The notes beneath the pieces were generated by a model that was not told the origin of the DNA, ran no database searches, and saw nothing but the letters and a program-made list of their open reading frames with translations. Made by a program: the position numbers and the translations under genes. From positions 51,003,001-51,067,000 of the forward strand of contig JAMJFZ010000107.1 of NCBI GenBank assembly GCA_026225945.1: a stretch of DNA of 64,000 bases, given 5' to 3'. This stretch comes from Cricetomys ansorgei (taxonomy: Eukaryota; Chordata; Mammalia; Rodentia; Nesomyidae). Shown one piece after another: positions 44,425 through 56,450 of this stretch (the stretch's first letter is position 1; every line of letters begins with the position of its first letter).

Positions 44425-45030
44425 TTATTTTTTCTTCTCTCATACAACTTACAGAATATGTCCTGGACCCTTTCCTCCCCTCTCTTTACCCTCCTCCCAG
44501 TTCCCCCCAGCTCCCCCAAATCTATTGCCCATCACCACCCACAAGCATCCACCCTTTTCCCCCAAAAGAACTGTCTTCCAGTGTTACGGCACAGTCAAGG
44601 AATGGCATAGCAGGATGGAATGAGGTCAGGCACCAATCCCTACAACAAGGTTGGCCCAGGCAGCCAGGCAGGAGAAAAAGGGTCTCAAAGGCAGGTAAAA
44701 TGATCAGCAATGCCCCTGCTCCAGCTTGTAGGAATTTGTCAAAAACACCAATCTAGATAGCCATGAGATATATTTAGGGGATCCTACAGGTCCCGTGTCT
44801 ATGGCTTCAGGCTATGTGGGCCCCTAGGAGTGCTGGTCAGTTGACAATGTGGGGCTTATTTTCCTGGTGTCTTCAGCCCCTCTGGTTTCTGCCATCTCTC
44901 CTCTCCCTCAATCTCTGCACAATGTTTGGCCCTGAGCTTCTCCATATGCTCCTCTCAGCTGCTAGAGGGGGCCTTTCTGGTGAGGACTGGGTTAGGTATT
45001 GATCTGATCTGGGTCTCATATTTTACCTCT
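44425..45030 (-). mobile_element. L1 3' region, antisense
   Basis: TTTTCTTCTCTCATACAACTTACAGA at the left resembles the reversed L1 3' terminus. GCAGGAGAAAAAGGGTCTCAAAGGCAGGTAAAATG, and GGTCAGTTGACAATGTGGGGC... GATTGA-type blocks follow in the antisense L1 3' UTR order. It lies about 100 bp from minisatellite copy 2 and in the same orientation. Confidence 0.65.
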
Positions 45031-45057
45031 TGAGTCCATTTTCTTTTTAAACATAAT

Positions 45058-45295
45058 TTCAGAGTTGGGGAGACAGCTCAGTGCTAGCTGTGTGGCCCTA
45101 AGGGTCAGAATTCAATCCCTAGACCCTACTTAAAAGGTTGGATATAATGGCAGGTATCTGTTTTCTTATCATTCCTACAGTGAGATGGGAGGTGCAGACA
45201 AGAGAATCAGCTGGAAGCTTGAGAACCAACTAGTCTGGAGTACCCTGCCCAGTGGTAGAAACAAGACCTTGCCTTGACAACATAGGCAAGCATGG
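45058..45295 (+). mobile_element. B4-type composite SINE
   Basis: A tRNA-like head (TTGGGGAGACAGCTCAGTGCTAGC) is followed by a B1-like body (GGCAGGTATCTGTTTTCTTATCATTCCTACAG, GAGATGGGAGGTGCAGACAAGAGAATC). Diverged. Confidence 0.6.
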
Positions 45296-45430
45296 GCACC
45301 CCATAAATTGCCCTCTGACCCCCCACATATGGGCCAAGCATTGGATGTTGCTAACTAGATTCCAGAGACAAGGTTTGAGGCCTTCTCAGCCAGCAGGCTC
45401 TGCTCCCCTTGTGGCAGGGGGCTTTAGTTC

Positions 45431-45463
<33 letters not shown>

Positions 45464-46890
45464 ACACGCTGGGGAAGCTTGCCTTTACTGTCTTCACTTC
45501 CTCTGACCTTTCTGGACGATGGCAGCTATGAAGAGCCGGCAGCTGCTAGCTTACCCTGCTACAGCCAACGAGAGTCATTGCAGGCAGCCCCCGGCTCCAC
45601 TCCGGATGCAGAAAAAAATTGTCATTCTTCGCCAAAACAAACACTTTCCCATCTGGGAAGCCCACTGAGTGACAAGTAGCTTTTGATGTAGACATCAGTG
45701 CCCCAGAGAGCTATTTATTTGGAAGCAAAGGGAGGAGGAAGGAGCTTGTGTGCAGGGAACTGAGCTATCATATCTGCACTTCCCGCAACACGAGCTTTGG
45801 GCCTCTGGGCTGAAGATGCCCTGGGCTGGCATCTTCAGAGTGGTTTCTGAAACCGCATTCTTCCTGCTGTAGCTCTCGCATGGTTTTAGAAGTACCCATG
45901 GAATGACTTGCTTGGGGTTTATCTCATCCTGACAGGCCTTCAGACCAGAAATGGGAGTGAAACCAGTCAGAGACTGAACTCTACCAACTGCAGTGCAAGA
46001 GCCCTGGGGCAGCTCCATCAGGTTCTGGAGTCCCAGGTAGCCAGGGAAATGACTTTGGAAATGGAATTCCCGTTATAAAGACAGAACAGTGGAAGGCAAT
46101 TCTGAAAGAAAGCACTGGGTTCCACTGCCAAGAAATAGAAGCGTATCTCTGAATGCAAACCCAAATTTGGGGAAACTCATAAATGGATTTTTTTTTCCTT
46201 CTGGAATTGGGACAGTGTTCCTTTAAAACGACATTATTGAAAGGTTTTGTCTCTGTCCAGCCTCTCAGCATAGAGTTGTGTATTCTGAGCCCTCTTAGGT
46301 TGAGTGGCACCAAGACAGTTATATTTAGGAGTCTTGGGACAGCTTTAATTAGCATAAATGTGAGCACCCAGCAAATTGGTATAGTAATAACACTTAGATT
46401 TGTAGAGAAAAACTTTATGGTGTAGAGCACAGGGCAGGCAGCTTGGGAAGCTTGAGGATGCTTGCTCCCTCTCTGCCCAGATAGCCTGTTTGGTAGGCAG
46501 CAAAACTGGGGATTTTGTACATGCCTGCCAAAGAAAGCACGTGGGCTCTCTGTCCTACTTGGAGTGAATACTGAGAAACCGGAGGGACAGAGACATCACA
46601 AGAAGTTGACTGTGGCATCACAGCAGTTTGATTTCAGGATTGCTGCCACCGGTGTGAGGGATACAAGAGCAGAGCTGGGTACAGGGGCTGGCAGGGGCTG
46701 AGCTAGGCAGGTATCTTACCCAGCTCATAAAGCTATGTAAAGTCTCAGAACAAAGAGTCTGGCATTGTGGCAGAGCATGGGCTCGGATGGAGCAGATAGT
46801 CCAGGAGAGAATTTTCTTCCTTTGAGGTACCAGAGGGCACATCATCAATGTACTGAGGATTATTCAATTGAAAATGGTTCTGATAAAAGT
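45296..46890. other. Intergenic with (TG)n at 45434-45462
   Basis: No gene recognised. A 149-codon antisense frame at 45981-46430 has no recognisable family. Confidence 0.5.
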
Positions 46891-47008
46891 AGTGTGTGAA
46901 CGGGTATGGTAGAGTGTTTCTGTTTTCTCATTGCTTAGAAAATAAGGCAGGAGATCGAGTTCAAGGCCACACAGAGCTATATAGCAAGACTCGGTCTTTC
47001 AAAATGAA
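46891..47008 (+). mobile_element. B1-type SINE fragment
   Basis: AAAATAAGGCAGGAGATCGAGTTCAAGGCCACACAGAGCTATATAGCAAGACTCGGTC preserves the right half of B1. The left half is diverged. Confidence 0.7.
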
Positions 47009-47116
47009 ACTGCATAGATATGTTATCTCTCTATTCTTCTCATTGCTACCTGCTTCAGATAGACAGATAATATTTGCATGGTATGCCTAACAAAATATAA
47101 AGTACTCCTTTGAGCT

Positions 47117-47250
47117 TAATTTTTTGGTTGTTATTTTGAGACAGGGTCTTCTTTTATAGTCTAGGCTGGCTGTGAACTCATGGCAATCCTCCTGCCTCCA
47201 CTTCCCAAGTGCTGGAATTACAGATGCATACCATCATACGTGGCTGAATT
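47117..47250 (-). mobile_element. B1 SINE
   Basis: TTATTTTGAGACAGGGTCTTC, TAGGCTGGCTGTGAACTCATGGCAATCCTCCTGCCTCC, GCTGGAATTACAGATGCATACCATCA. Confidence 0.85.
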
Positions 47251-47649
47251 TATTTTTTAATGTTGCTAATAGGGCACTATGCAGTCATCCTTGCAGAGAA
47301 TGTTGCCCAAGAGAAGAAAACTAAGCAACAGCCTTAGCTCGAAGGTCGGAGGCTTGTGGATCCTTGGTCAGTAGATGATGACGACGCTACACTGTGGCGG
47401 AGAGGACGCTGGATCTGAATACAGAAGACCTCAGCTCTGGCTGAGCCCTGCCAATTGCCAGTCATAGAAGGACTCTGTGGCAACTCAGTTTCTCTGGGGC
47501 TCATTGTCCTGCTGCTCTGTAGGGATGCTGTCTGACCCTAGTGGGCCATGCAGAGGCAAAGCATGTGAGAGCATTTTGCCCACTGTGAACCCGGTTTGGC
47601 TTGTGGGACATCGTTTGTTTACCAATCACCATCGGAGCTGTAGGTGACA

Positions 47650-47990
47650 TACTTGTGATGGTTTGAATCTGAATGTCCTCCTCAGACTCCGGTTTTGAGC
47701 TCTTGGTCCTCAACTGTTGGGACAAGTCTGAAGGCTATGGGACTGTAGGAGATGCAACCTGGCTGGCAGAAGTTAGTCATGAGACACTAGTGAATTCTTG
47801 AAGGTTGTACCTCACACTCTTTCTGGACCTGGCTGATTCTGCAGCTATGGCAGGAGCTGCTGCAGTCCACATGCCTTCCTTCCTATCATGATGGGCTGAA
47901 ACCTATATAAAACAGTGATCCAAAAGATATATCTTCCTCCTGAGTTGTTCCTGTCATGGTCATGAGAACATTATATGCTCTATATGATAC
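47650..47990 (+). mobile_element. L1 3'-end-derived repeat (Lx-like)
   Basis: TGTGATGGTTTGAATCTGAATG at the left, GATGGGCTGAAACCTATATAAAAC and GTTCCTGTCATGGTCATGA at the right fit the common muroid repeat also seen at 3110-3425. Confidence 0.5.
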
Positions 47991-50010
47991 AAGAGGCCAG
48001 GGTAATGGGAAAGTTGTCTGGGACACGATCAACACTGTTAAACAGCATATATCTACTTAATGAAAAGGAATGTATTTATGACAGAAAGAATGGATATGTC
48101 TCCCTGATCAAGAATAATCCAGAAGTGAAATGAGTTAGAACTGGATGGCTGGAACTGGATGCTGAAGGCCAAGATGGGTCTGAAGGGTGTCTGTCTATCC
48201 AGTAAGCATGTAATCACATGTATGCTACATTGGTGTTTAGCTTAGCAGAGAATGAAAGGTCCCCAGGCCAGGCTCTATGTTTAATGTCCCCTTCTTTATC
48301 CATGTACCTTTGTAAACCTTAATTTTCTATTAAACTCTAGCGTACCTCTCCAGATTTCTCCATAAATCAGAGAAATGTTGTAAGAAGGTAGACTAATATT
48401 TCAAATACCAAGACTCACTTAAGTTTTCTGGATCAGAAATGGCAGGCAAACAAAAAGACTATTATTATGTCACTAATACTTTTCCAATATTTACATCAGA
48501 CACCAAACTAAAACTTCTCATGCAACCGTAATAGGTCACTGGTATTCATTAATTTCAGCCTTGGCCCACAGGCCACAGGGGTACTTGAGCGAAAGCTAGG
48601 TAGATAACCCGAATGTCAGGACAGTTTCTGGTCACCAAAGGGAGTGGTGCCCACTTACAGACACACAGACACCACACAGAGCCCCGCCATGGCATTCTTT
48701 CCCAGGGCCCCCCACATGTTTTCAGCAACATTGCTCTTGGAATATTAAATGTCTTTCTCTACCTCCTTTTTTCTCCACAAAAGAGAAATTCCAGACCTCA
48801 CAGGGCCTGTCCCCTGGAATGTGATAATACCCCCCAGCAGAGCAGCACCCCCCCACACACACACACAAGGCCTGAGCCCCAGTATAAAGCTCCTTTGTAG
48901 GGACCCTTATGAGCTGGGTGTTGCTTAGAAATGGTTATCCTACCAAAAGGCTACAAATGGCCTCCATCTTCGCTGAACAATACCCTTGGTTTTTGTCATT
49001 CCAATGCTGTCCCCAGTGGGCTATTGCCTTTTCAGAATTGAAACAAAGGGGACTGTGGGGTGATAAGCCAGAACCCAGCAGCTGGCCCAGGTCTTGGCTG
49101 CCATCAAATGTGTGATTCATAGCTGGGAGGAGCCTGCCAAGCCCAGCTGCAGGGGCTCAGTGAACACTGGCTGCGAAGGCTCTCTGCTCTGTGCCCCTTG
49201 CTGTGTGTGCTCCTGCCTGTGTCCCTCTCCAATACTTGTCTCTGCAGGGAACTGTTCTGCTGGTTCACACCCAGCCAGCTTCATTCTAGCCATGTTCAGT
49301 CAGGTGCTCCAAACAGCCCGTGATTCACGACAGAGTCAGCCAAGACTAACAGCACCAGGCTTCTTTGTTTAGGAGTTAACTCCAACTTCCAAAAGGGATT
49401 TCGATGAGTGGAGTCCTTGTTGCTGTGTACATTGCAGCTCTCCAAAGTCATGGAAAGAAATGACCACACTGAAGCCTCCAAAAAGCCAGAGCATGGAGTC
49501 ATATGGCCTCATTTTTCCTTAGACACCAGCCTGGAAGCTTATGCTTAAGTATTTTCCCCTAAGAACTGGCTGTGATCATCAGGTTGGGTTTGCCACAAGA
49601 GATCAGATTTGTGGAGCTTTGCAGTTGAGGTTCAAATGCAAACAAGAGCACAAGCCTCAGGATGAATTTTTTCATTGATCTTAGGAGTCTGCTGCCAATG
49701 CCAACAGCGGTTAACGGTACAGCAGAAGATTTCCGTTTGGGAAGAAAAGCAATCTTTAATTTCCCGAGGGAGGAAGTGGGTTGTCCTAAGACCTAACCCA
49801 AGAGGCAAGATCAGACGAGATACTTAAACGTGTGCTGAGTTGAGATTGCCCAAGCCTGCATGCACAGAATGGGCAGGGCGATGGGACTTATTCTGACAGA
49901 GTAGAGAGATGGTGATGCTCTTTTAGGACTATTCCTATTGAGGTATCATGCCAGGAGGAAAATCAAGTGCTCTTACCTGCCTACTGTGCTAATTCAGTAT
50001 AAGAAGGAAG
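47991..50010. other. Intergenic, no gene recognised
   Basis: C-rich/CA-rich spot at 48846-48868. No supported gene. Confidence 0.5.
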
Positions 50011-50014
50011 CACA

Positions 50015-50330
50015 CAGTTATCCCTCCATGGACTCAGGAACCCCTTTGTGAATGCCCAGATTCTTGGATACTCAAGTACTTTATATAAAGTAGAATCGTA
50101 TTTGCACATAGCCTCTGTGATCCTCTTTTGTATTTTGAATAGCATTAGACTGCTTATTGATGCCTGATACAATGTTGCTATACAATGCTGTTTAGAGAAT
50201 AATGACTAAGAAAAGGTCAGTGCATGCTCAGTACGGGTGCAAGATTTTTCCATGAATATTCATAATCTCTGGTTGAGTGATTCCACACATGCAGAAACCA
50301 TGGTTGTGGAGGGCTGGCTATTTGTGTCTG
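50015..50330. mobile_element. MER2/Tigger1-type DNA transposon fossil
   Basis: CAGTTATCCCTCCATGGACTC at the left end and CATGGTTGTGGAGGGCTGGCTAT at the right form the degenerate terminal inverted repeats. Inside are CTCAAGTACTTTATATAAAGTAG, GAATAATGACTAAGAAAAGGTC and GTGCATGCTCAGTACGGGTGC. Confidence 0.75.
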
Positions 50331-51540
50331 GCTTGTTTGTGCAAATGAAATACAAGGATAAAGCAGAAAATGGCCAGTTTGTCTACTGTAGGGAGGACCT
50401 AGGAACAGGCAGGAGGAGGGAGGACTAAGAACAGACTGGAAGCATGGTGGAAAGATACTTCGCCGAGTTTACTCTTTGGAAAAGATTTCTTCTTTCATTG
50501 CCATTTACTATTTTATGTCTTAAAAGCATTAACAAGCTTTGGAGGAAAGGAGAGAAAATCCTGTTACTCCTTTAGGAAAACACAACGTTGTTTGTGTCAT
50601 CATGGTAATAGAAAGTGTCAGTTCAGGACATAGGAGGTGGTCCTGCTCTAGGCTGAGGGGTAGCACAGGGCTTGCTGAGCATACTCAATCCTAGATTCCA
50701 TCTTAGTGTCAGAGATGGACAAACTCTTAGTCTTCTTATCTTTAAGGAATCTACGGACTATCAGTTTTGAGACTGAACTGCCTACAGTCTAGAAAATGGG
50801 AGTAGGTTCCTCATACCTGGAGATCTGTAAGATGAGCAAAGACACAGCAGTGTGTTTATGATCCCAATAAATGGCAGGCAGACATGTATGGCCTTTCAGG
50901 GCTGAGGACAGTTACAGGGCTAGATGTAAGCATGTGGGGATGTGGACTGGCTGTCTCTTAGCTTTGTGTTCTTATTTCCTTCCTTCACATCCAACTTCCT
51001 CAACCTGTCCAAATCCCCAGTTACCTCTGAGAAGGCAGGACTGCGTCTAGGAAGGGTCTTTTAAGCAATGATCATAATTCCCTCTGATAAAGAGCTGGGT
51101 GACTTCCCACCAGAATTTTCGATATATAATCAGTGTATATGCTCAAGTTCTCACTATGCTAGAATGGAAAGAACTGAAGCCAATTTGACTTTGTTTCCCT
51201 GACTCCATCAAGTTGGGATAAATAAAGTCCTGGGAGTTGAGTAGAGAATACTGAATACCCAGGATCAGGTAAGGATCCATCGGGTTCTGGCCCAATCTCA
51301 CTTTTACCTGAACTGATGAAATCATTCATAAGTTAATTTGGAATTTTTTTCCTGGGACCGTGATCCTCACCACGCTACCTCCTAACCTTTTTCCAGGGGT
51401 GAGTTCCATTCCTGGGACAACTGTCTGTGACACCCTGGTGGCTTTCTTTACCTCTATTAATTTGCACTCGAACAAAGGAGAGATGCTTGACCTGACACCC
51501 TCAGCACAAGTATCTTATTCTTTTTTAAAGCAATAACATG
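50331..51540. other. Intergenic, no gene recognised
   Basis: No supported feature. Confidence 0.5.
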
Positions 51541-51544
51541 AACT

Positions 51545-51828
51545 CTGTTACATTTTGGGTTTGCATGCACATTTGCATGTGTGTACATGTGAGTGTGCAC
51601 ATGTTGTGCGTGTGTGTGTGTGTGTATGTGTGTGTGTGTGTAGAGGCCAGAGGTCGGCTTCAAGTGTCATTCCTCTAATGCTATCCTCCTTGTAAACTTG
51701 AGACAGGGCTTCTCATTGGCCTGGAATTCATCGAATTCATCAAGTTGACCAGCAAGCTTCAGGGATCTCCACGTCTTCATATCCCTAGCACTGGGATACA
51801 ATGTACACCATCATACCTGGCTTTACTT
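51545..51828 (-). mobile_element. B4-type composite SINE with internal (TG)n
   Basis: TG-rich left part with a run at 51606-51642, then AGAGGCCAGAGGTCGGCTTCAAGTGTC, GAGACAGGGCTTCTCATTGGCCTGGAATTCATC, and CACTGGGATACAATGTACACCATCATACCTGGC. The tRNA-like head is missing. Confidence 0.65.
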
Positions 51829-51839
51829 TTTGTAATGAT

Positions 51840-53240
51840 ATTTTTATTAATTCTTTAAGAATTTCATGCAATGCATTTTGTCATATTCATCCCCTCCCCC
51901 AGCTCCTTCCAGATTCACCACCACTACCTTCCTATCCATTTTAACTCCTCACTACTTATTCTCTCCCTCTCTCTCCCTCTCTCTCCTCTTCTCTCTCCCT
52001 CTCTCTCTTCCTCTTCTCTTCTGTTCTTTCTCTTCTCTTCTCTTCTCTTCTCTTCTCTTCTCTTCTTTTCTCTTCTCTTCTCTTCTCTCCTCCCTTTCTA
52101 TCTCTCTCTCCCCATTAGTGAGTTCAATTTGTGTTGTTCCAATACTCTTGATTGTCTGGCCTGCCCTGGAATGTGAACAACTTACCAGGACTCACACTAC
52201 CTTAGAGAACACCACCTGGCCCTCTTTCAGCACGTATCAAATGTCAGAAGCTTCTCAGCCTAGGGTGACTTCTTGATTACCTCCTCCTCTCCATGCTGGG
52301 GTTTTGTCAGGCTTGAGCTCCCACAGGTCACAAGAGCTGTGAGTTCATATATGCAACTGCCCTGTAGTGTCCAGAAAACACTCTCTCTGTAGACATCTAC
52401 CACCTCTGACTCTTACAACTTTCCATTTTCTCTTCTGTGATGATTCCTGAGGCTTGGGAGGAAGTCTGATGCACGTGGCCCATTTAGGGCTGAACACTCT
52501 GCAGTCTCTTGTCCTCTCCATGTTGACCAGTTGTGGGTCTTTGAGTTAATTGTTAGCTACTGAAAATAGAAGTTTCTCTGATGAGATCTAGACATGTATT
52601 AATCTATGGGCATATCAATAAGTCATTGGAGTTGTTCCAATACTATGTCCATTTAACAGAATAAATTCTAGGATTCTCCCTTAGGTCCCATGCCCCATCT
52701 ATCCTATGGTTCTTGACCCTGAAAATGGTGCCAGCTATTGGTTCTATCTCGTGGAGCAGGCCTTAAATCTAACCAGAATATGGCTGGTGACTACCATAAA
52801 TCTAATTCCACTATTGCACCAGTGGGTATTCTTGCTCGACAGTCACTGTTGTAGTTCACAGTGTTCCCAGCTGGCTAAGATTGAAGATTACTTTTGTTCT
52901 CTTATTTCATACATGGCATCTTCTGGCAACATGAAAGCTAGCCAGTAGGGATGAGGCTTCCAAATCACTACTAACTTGATTTCCATAGGTTTTATAACTC
53001 AAGTCTGTGGTATCTTCAGTAATAGGGTCTTCCTGTCAAATTCTGGAAAGTAGCCACGATCAATGGCAACAGCCTATAATGTTGTGGAGGTCTTCCTTCC
53101 TGGTACTGGGTTTTTATTTGCTAGCATGTAGTGTCTACATGGGGAGGGATAACTGACATTAAAGACCTCTGAAGAAGCCACATGGAAACCTATTATGGTA
53201 GGTAGAAGCTTCCGAAGATATATAAATACATGGTATACAT
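51840..53240 (-). mobile_element. L1 3' region, antisense, with polypurine tract
   Basis: The left end is a reversed L1 3' terminus (TTTTTATTAATTCTTTAAGAATTTCATGCAATGCATTTTGTC). A pure C/T block at 51958-52105 is the reverse of an L1 3' UTR polypurine tract. Beyond it, recognisable blocks include GTCAGGCTTGAGCTCCCACAGGTC, CAGTTGTGGGTCTTTGAGTTAATTG, CTAGACATGTATTAATCTATGGGCATA and GTGGAGCAGGCCTTAAATC. I recall these from rodent L1 copies. The right boundary is approximate. Confidence 0.6.
51958..52105. repeat. Polypyrimidine tract (TCTCT/TCTTC)n
   Basis: Pure C/T apart from a few bases, with a (TTCTC)n core at about 52030-52085. It lies inside the antisense L1 3' region. Confidence 0.95.
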
Positions 53241-53314
53241 ATATAACAGAGCTTAATTGACGCTACACTATCATGGTAGAGGGTAGGATTCCCCAATGAG
53301 TCTGGCTTTTTCTT

Positions 53315-53415
53315 TTTCTTTTTTAGTAAACATGGATTCTGGGGCTCAGACTCAAATCCTCATGCTTAAGTGGCAAGCACTTTACCAACGGATTGATTGC
53401 CTCTGGCCCAAATTC
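53315..53415 (-). mobile_element. tRNA-head SINE fragment (B4/RSINE-like)
   Basis: GATTCTGGGGCTCAGACTCAAATCCTCATGCTTAAGTGGCAAGCACTTTACCAACGG is an antisense SINE head after a T-rich stretch. Confidence 0.6.
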
Positions 53416-53504
53416 TGGGACTTTTAGTGAGATTTATTTAGGCTTGTCTTTAGATTTTTGAAGCATTCTTAGATATCAGCAAAGTGAAGATGGTCTGTCT
53501 AGCT

Positions 53505-53840
53505 TACTAGCTATGTGTTTATCTCGAATGTGAAGGTTTTGGTGTGTGGGTGGGGGCGTGCTCATCTGTGGGTGTAAGTGAGGCGGCTAGAGGGTGACAT
53601 TGGATATCTTCATCAAAGGCTCACTGCCTCACAATATCTGGAGCTTGCCATTTCAGCTAAACTGGCTGGCAAGCAAGTCCTTGGGGTTGGCTTACCTCCT
53701 TTCCACCAAGCACCCAAGTTACCAACGTGTGCTGGGCCTTCCTGGCTTTTACCTGGTTGGTAGAGATCCAAATTCAGGTCTTCATGTTTTCATAGGAAGT
53801 ACTTCATCCATTAGGGTATCTCCCACCGGAAATGTGGTTG
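53505..53840 (-). mobile_element. B4-type composite SINE (near full length)
   Basis: CTAGAGGGTGACATTGGATATCTTC, CTGGAGCTTGCCATTTCAGCTAAACTGGCTGGCAAGC, and GAGATCCAAATTCAGGTCTTCATG... AAGTACTTCATCCATTAGGGTATCTCCC give the B4 order (B1-like body, then tRNA-like head) in antisense. Overlapping short plus-strand frames are artefacts. Confidence 0.7.
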
Positions 53841-55900
53841 AAGTGCAGATTCTAGAGACGTCATTGGAGTAACATGTCTCTTCCTTCTTCCAAAGTTTCA
53901 TAATATTTTGTGTGCATGTGTACACACGAGTTTTCCCCAACCCTTGGCTCTTGAAAACCAGTAAAGTGGTAACTGTAGTTCTGCAGAGCCTGGGCGTTTT
54001 AGAGCTGAGCCATGTGTTATGACAAACAAACAACCCCTGAAGTGCCTGCCTTGCTTTTGGCAAGGGTGTTCAGGCTTCAGCTGTGAGGCCTCACAACTCC
54101 TACAGAAAGAATTTGGGCGAAGAGAAAAGATTCCACGTCTTAGCAGGAAAGGGCCATTAACAACAATTACATACACGCAAAGGATATGGGGGCGATCTGA
54201 CTCAGAACAGGAGAAGGAAAATGGGTTTAAATACCAGTAGTTAGTTTTAAAACCACGAGAAAAGAGGGAGGTGAGCTCACAGTAGGAATGTTTTTAAAAA
54301 TCTTGGGTTCACAGCATTGAAAAGTTTTTTTTTTTTTAATGAGAGCTAGTGAACCAGGAGCTCTGTGATGCTTAAGCAGGTCCTCTTGCACCAGGCTTTA
54401 CACTAAGCCCCAGAGGAAGCCTTAACTCGCCAGACGCTGTACCAAGTCCTCACACCCTGGGTACTTCTGACCTACAGCCCTACAACTTGTTTCTAGTGTG
54501 TTTGGAGCCGGCACTTCCTGCCAGACTAAGCAGCACAACCATTCGAATTCTGAACTAACAGGACCGGTTTTATTGACCCTCTGTACATAGCTAGACTGAG
54601 GCTATTTGCCAAACTGTTATCTGCAGCTGTCTCTCACGATTACTCCAGAGACCCACCTTGTTGGAAGAGGCTTGAACTCCACATACTTGAGGGTGTCAAG
54701 GGTGAATATAAGAAATTGCCCTATTTTAGGGGGAAAAAATGCTTTTTCTTTCTTTCTTTCCTTTTCAAAATGGCCACTAGAATATTATTCAGCATCTTCA
54801 AACAAAGGCTCGTTGGCAAAATCCCTTTAGAACCAAGTGCTGGCCAAAGGTTCATTTTCCCTGGTGAATAGTCTCTCAAAATGACAAGAGAAAGAATTCT
54901 GCCAGAGGGTGCTTTCTTCTTCTAGGTGAGGCTGGGGAGCAGTCCAAAAATAAGTTCAACTGGTCTCATTCCTCTCAAACAGAATTCATTGCTATTGCTT
55001 CTTCTTCCACGCTGGTCCCTTTTCCTTTTGCTTCATTTGGTAACTAAAGTCATTCTCACAAATTTGACTTTTTTTTTTTCCTGAGGTGGGAGACATATTA
55101 AAAATGCACAATTAACCCAGAGATTAGAAATACGCCTCCAGAGACCTGTGTGCTTCCCGTTGACGCTGCAGACCTTGGCACGATGCCTCTTTCCTCTCTC
55201 TCCATTGTTTGTTTATTCTGAGCGAGAAAGGACAAGAAAGCAAAAGGCAGAACCAAGGGCTGAGGTTTTGCCTGGAAAATTCCCAGCAACAAACAACAGA
55301 CAAATATGGCTGGGTGAAATTAGACAGATCCTACGGAGAATCGTGATTTCTGTGTCCCAAGTTCCAAGACCTTCTGTGAAGACACAGTGAAAGCTGGTTT
55401 GAGCCAGTTCTTTCCTCAATGCTCAAGTGACAAGTGAAATTATAAACATGCCCTCAAGTGCTACTTGCATCACTGGTAGGAGGAAAATAGGATGTGTTTG
55501 TATGATATCAGAGGCCAGAGGATGGGGCTTGCAAAGGGAGAGAAGTTAATGTGCTGAGAGGTACAACCTGCTCAGCTTCTAACCACACCTGCAGAACTCT
55601 GGGACCTCTATTAGGATCCTTGCTGAGTGTGTGTAAACATTGCCCATAGCAATTAACAAGAGATGAACGGGATCAGAAGTTGAAGGATTACCCTCCTCCA
55701 GCAGAAATACAAGGGCCGTGGAGCTATTTCTCCTCGAAAGAGTCGTCTGTGTGTGCATCCGGCTTTAGGAGGGAAGTTCTACTGCCTCTTAATTCTGTGA
55801 ATTTTTTTTAATGGCATTACAATAAATATTGGCTTCAGTAGATAGCGGGTACTGATATATGTTAAATGGTTTGTTGGGTTTTATTTTATTTTTACTTTAT
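53841..55900. other. Intergenic, no gene recognised
   Basis: T runs at 54326-54338 and 55068-55080. No supported gene or RNA. Confidence 0.5.
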
Positions 55901-55902
55901 CT

Positions 55903-55930
55903 ATCATCTATCTATCGATCAATCAATCTA

Positions 55931-55972
<42 letters not shown>
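55903..55972. repeat. (TATC)n microsatellite at a B1 tail
   Basis: Tandem TATC units with CAATC variants, next to the tail side of the antisense B1 that follows. Confidence 0.95.
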
Positions 55973-55973
<1 letters not shown>

Positions 55974-55974
55974 T

Positions 55975-56124
55975 TATTGTTTTTGGAGAGATAGGGATTC
56001 CCTGTGTACCTCTGACTGTCCTGGAACTTACTCTGTAGATCAGACTGGCCTCTAACTCACAGAGATCCACCTGCCTCTGTGTCCTGAGTGCTGAGTTTAA
56101 AGGCATGCACCATCACTGCCTGGT
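55975..56124 (-). mobile_element. B1 SINE
   Basis: GGAGAGATAGGGATTCCCTGTGTACC, CTGACTGTCCTGGAACTTACTCTGTAGATCAGACTGGCC, GTTTAAAGGCATGCACCATCACTGCC. Confidence 0.9.
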
Positions 56125-56129
56125 TCATT

Positions 56130-56266
56130 ACTGTTTTTTGAGACAGGGTTTCACTGTGTAGCCTTGGCTGACTTGGAACTTGCTATATAAACCAAGCTGG
56201 CCTCCAATTCACAGAGATCTGTCTGCCTCTACTTCTCAAGTGCTGGGATTACCATGCCCAGCTGTT
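56130..56266 (-). mobile_element. B1 SINE
   Basis: TTTTTTGAGACAGGGTTTCACTGTGTAGCC, GACTTGGAACTTGCTATATAAACCAAGCTGGCC, GTGCTGGGATTACCATGCCCAGC. Tandem with the previous B1. Confidence 0.9.
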
Positions 56267-56271
56267 AAAGA

Positions 56272-56316
56272 TCTTCCTTCCTTTCTTTCTTTCTTTTTTC
56301 CTTCCTTCCTTCCTTC

Positions 56317-56377
<61 letters not shown>

Positions 56378-56450
56378 CTTCCTTCCTTTCTCCTCCTCCT
56401 TTTCCTCTTCCTCCTCCTCCTCCTCTTTCTCCTCCTTTTCCTCCTTTTAA
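56272..56450. repeat. Polypyrimidine tract: (CTTC)n, (CTTT)n, (CTC)n
   Basis: About 180 bp of almost pure C/T with a long CTTT core at about 56318-56373. Its Lys/Glu/Arg-rich antisense frames are artefacts. It lies about 740 bp beyond the predicted PRAG1 poly(A) site. Confidence 0.95.

Noticed and set aside
45981..46430. 149-residue antisense frame with hydrophobic start
   Set aside because: No recognisable family, no supporting transcript signals, and composition like the surrounding intergenic DNA.
54893..54908. Further CTCF-like match GCCAGAGGGTGCTTTC
   Set aside because: The 5' half of the core is missing, so it is too weak to list as a site.
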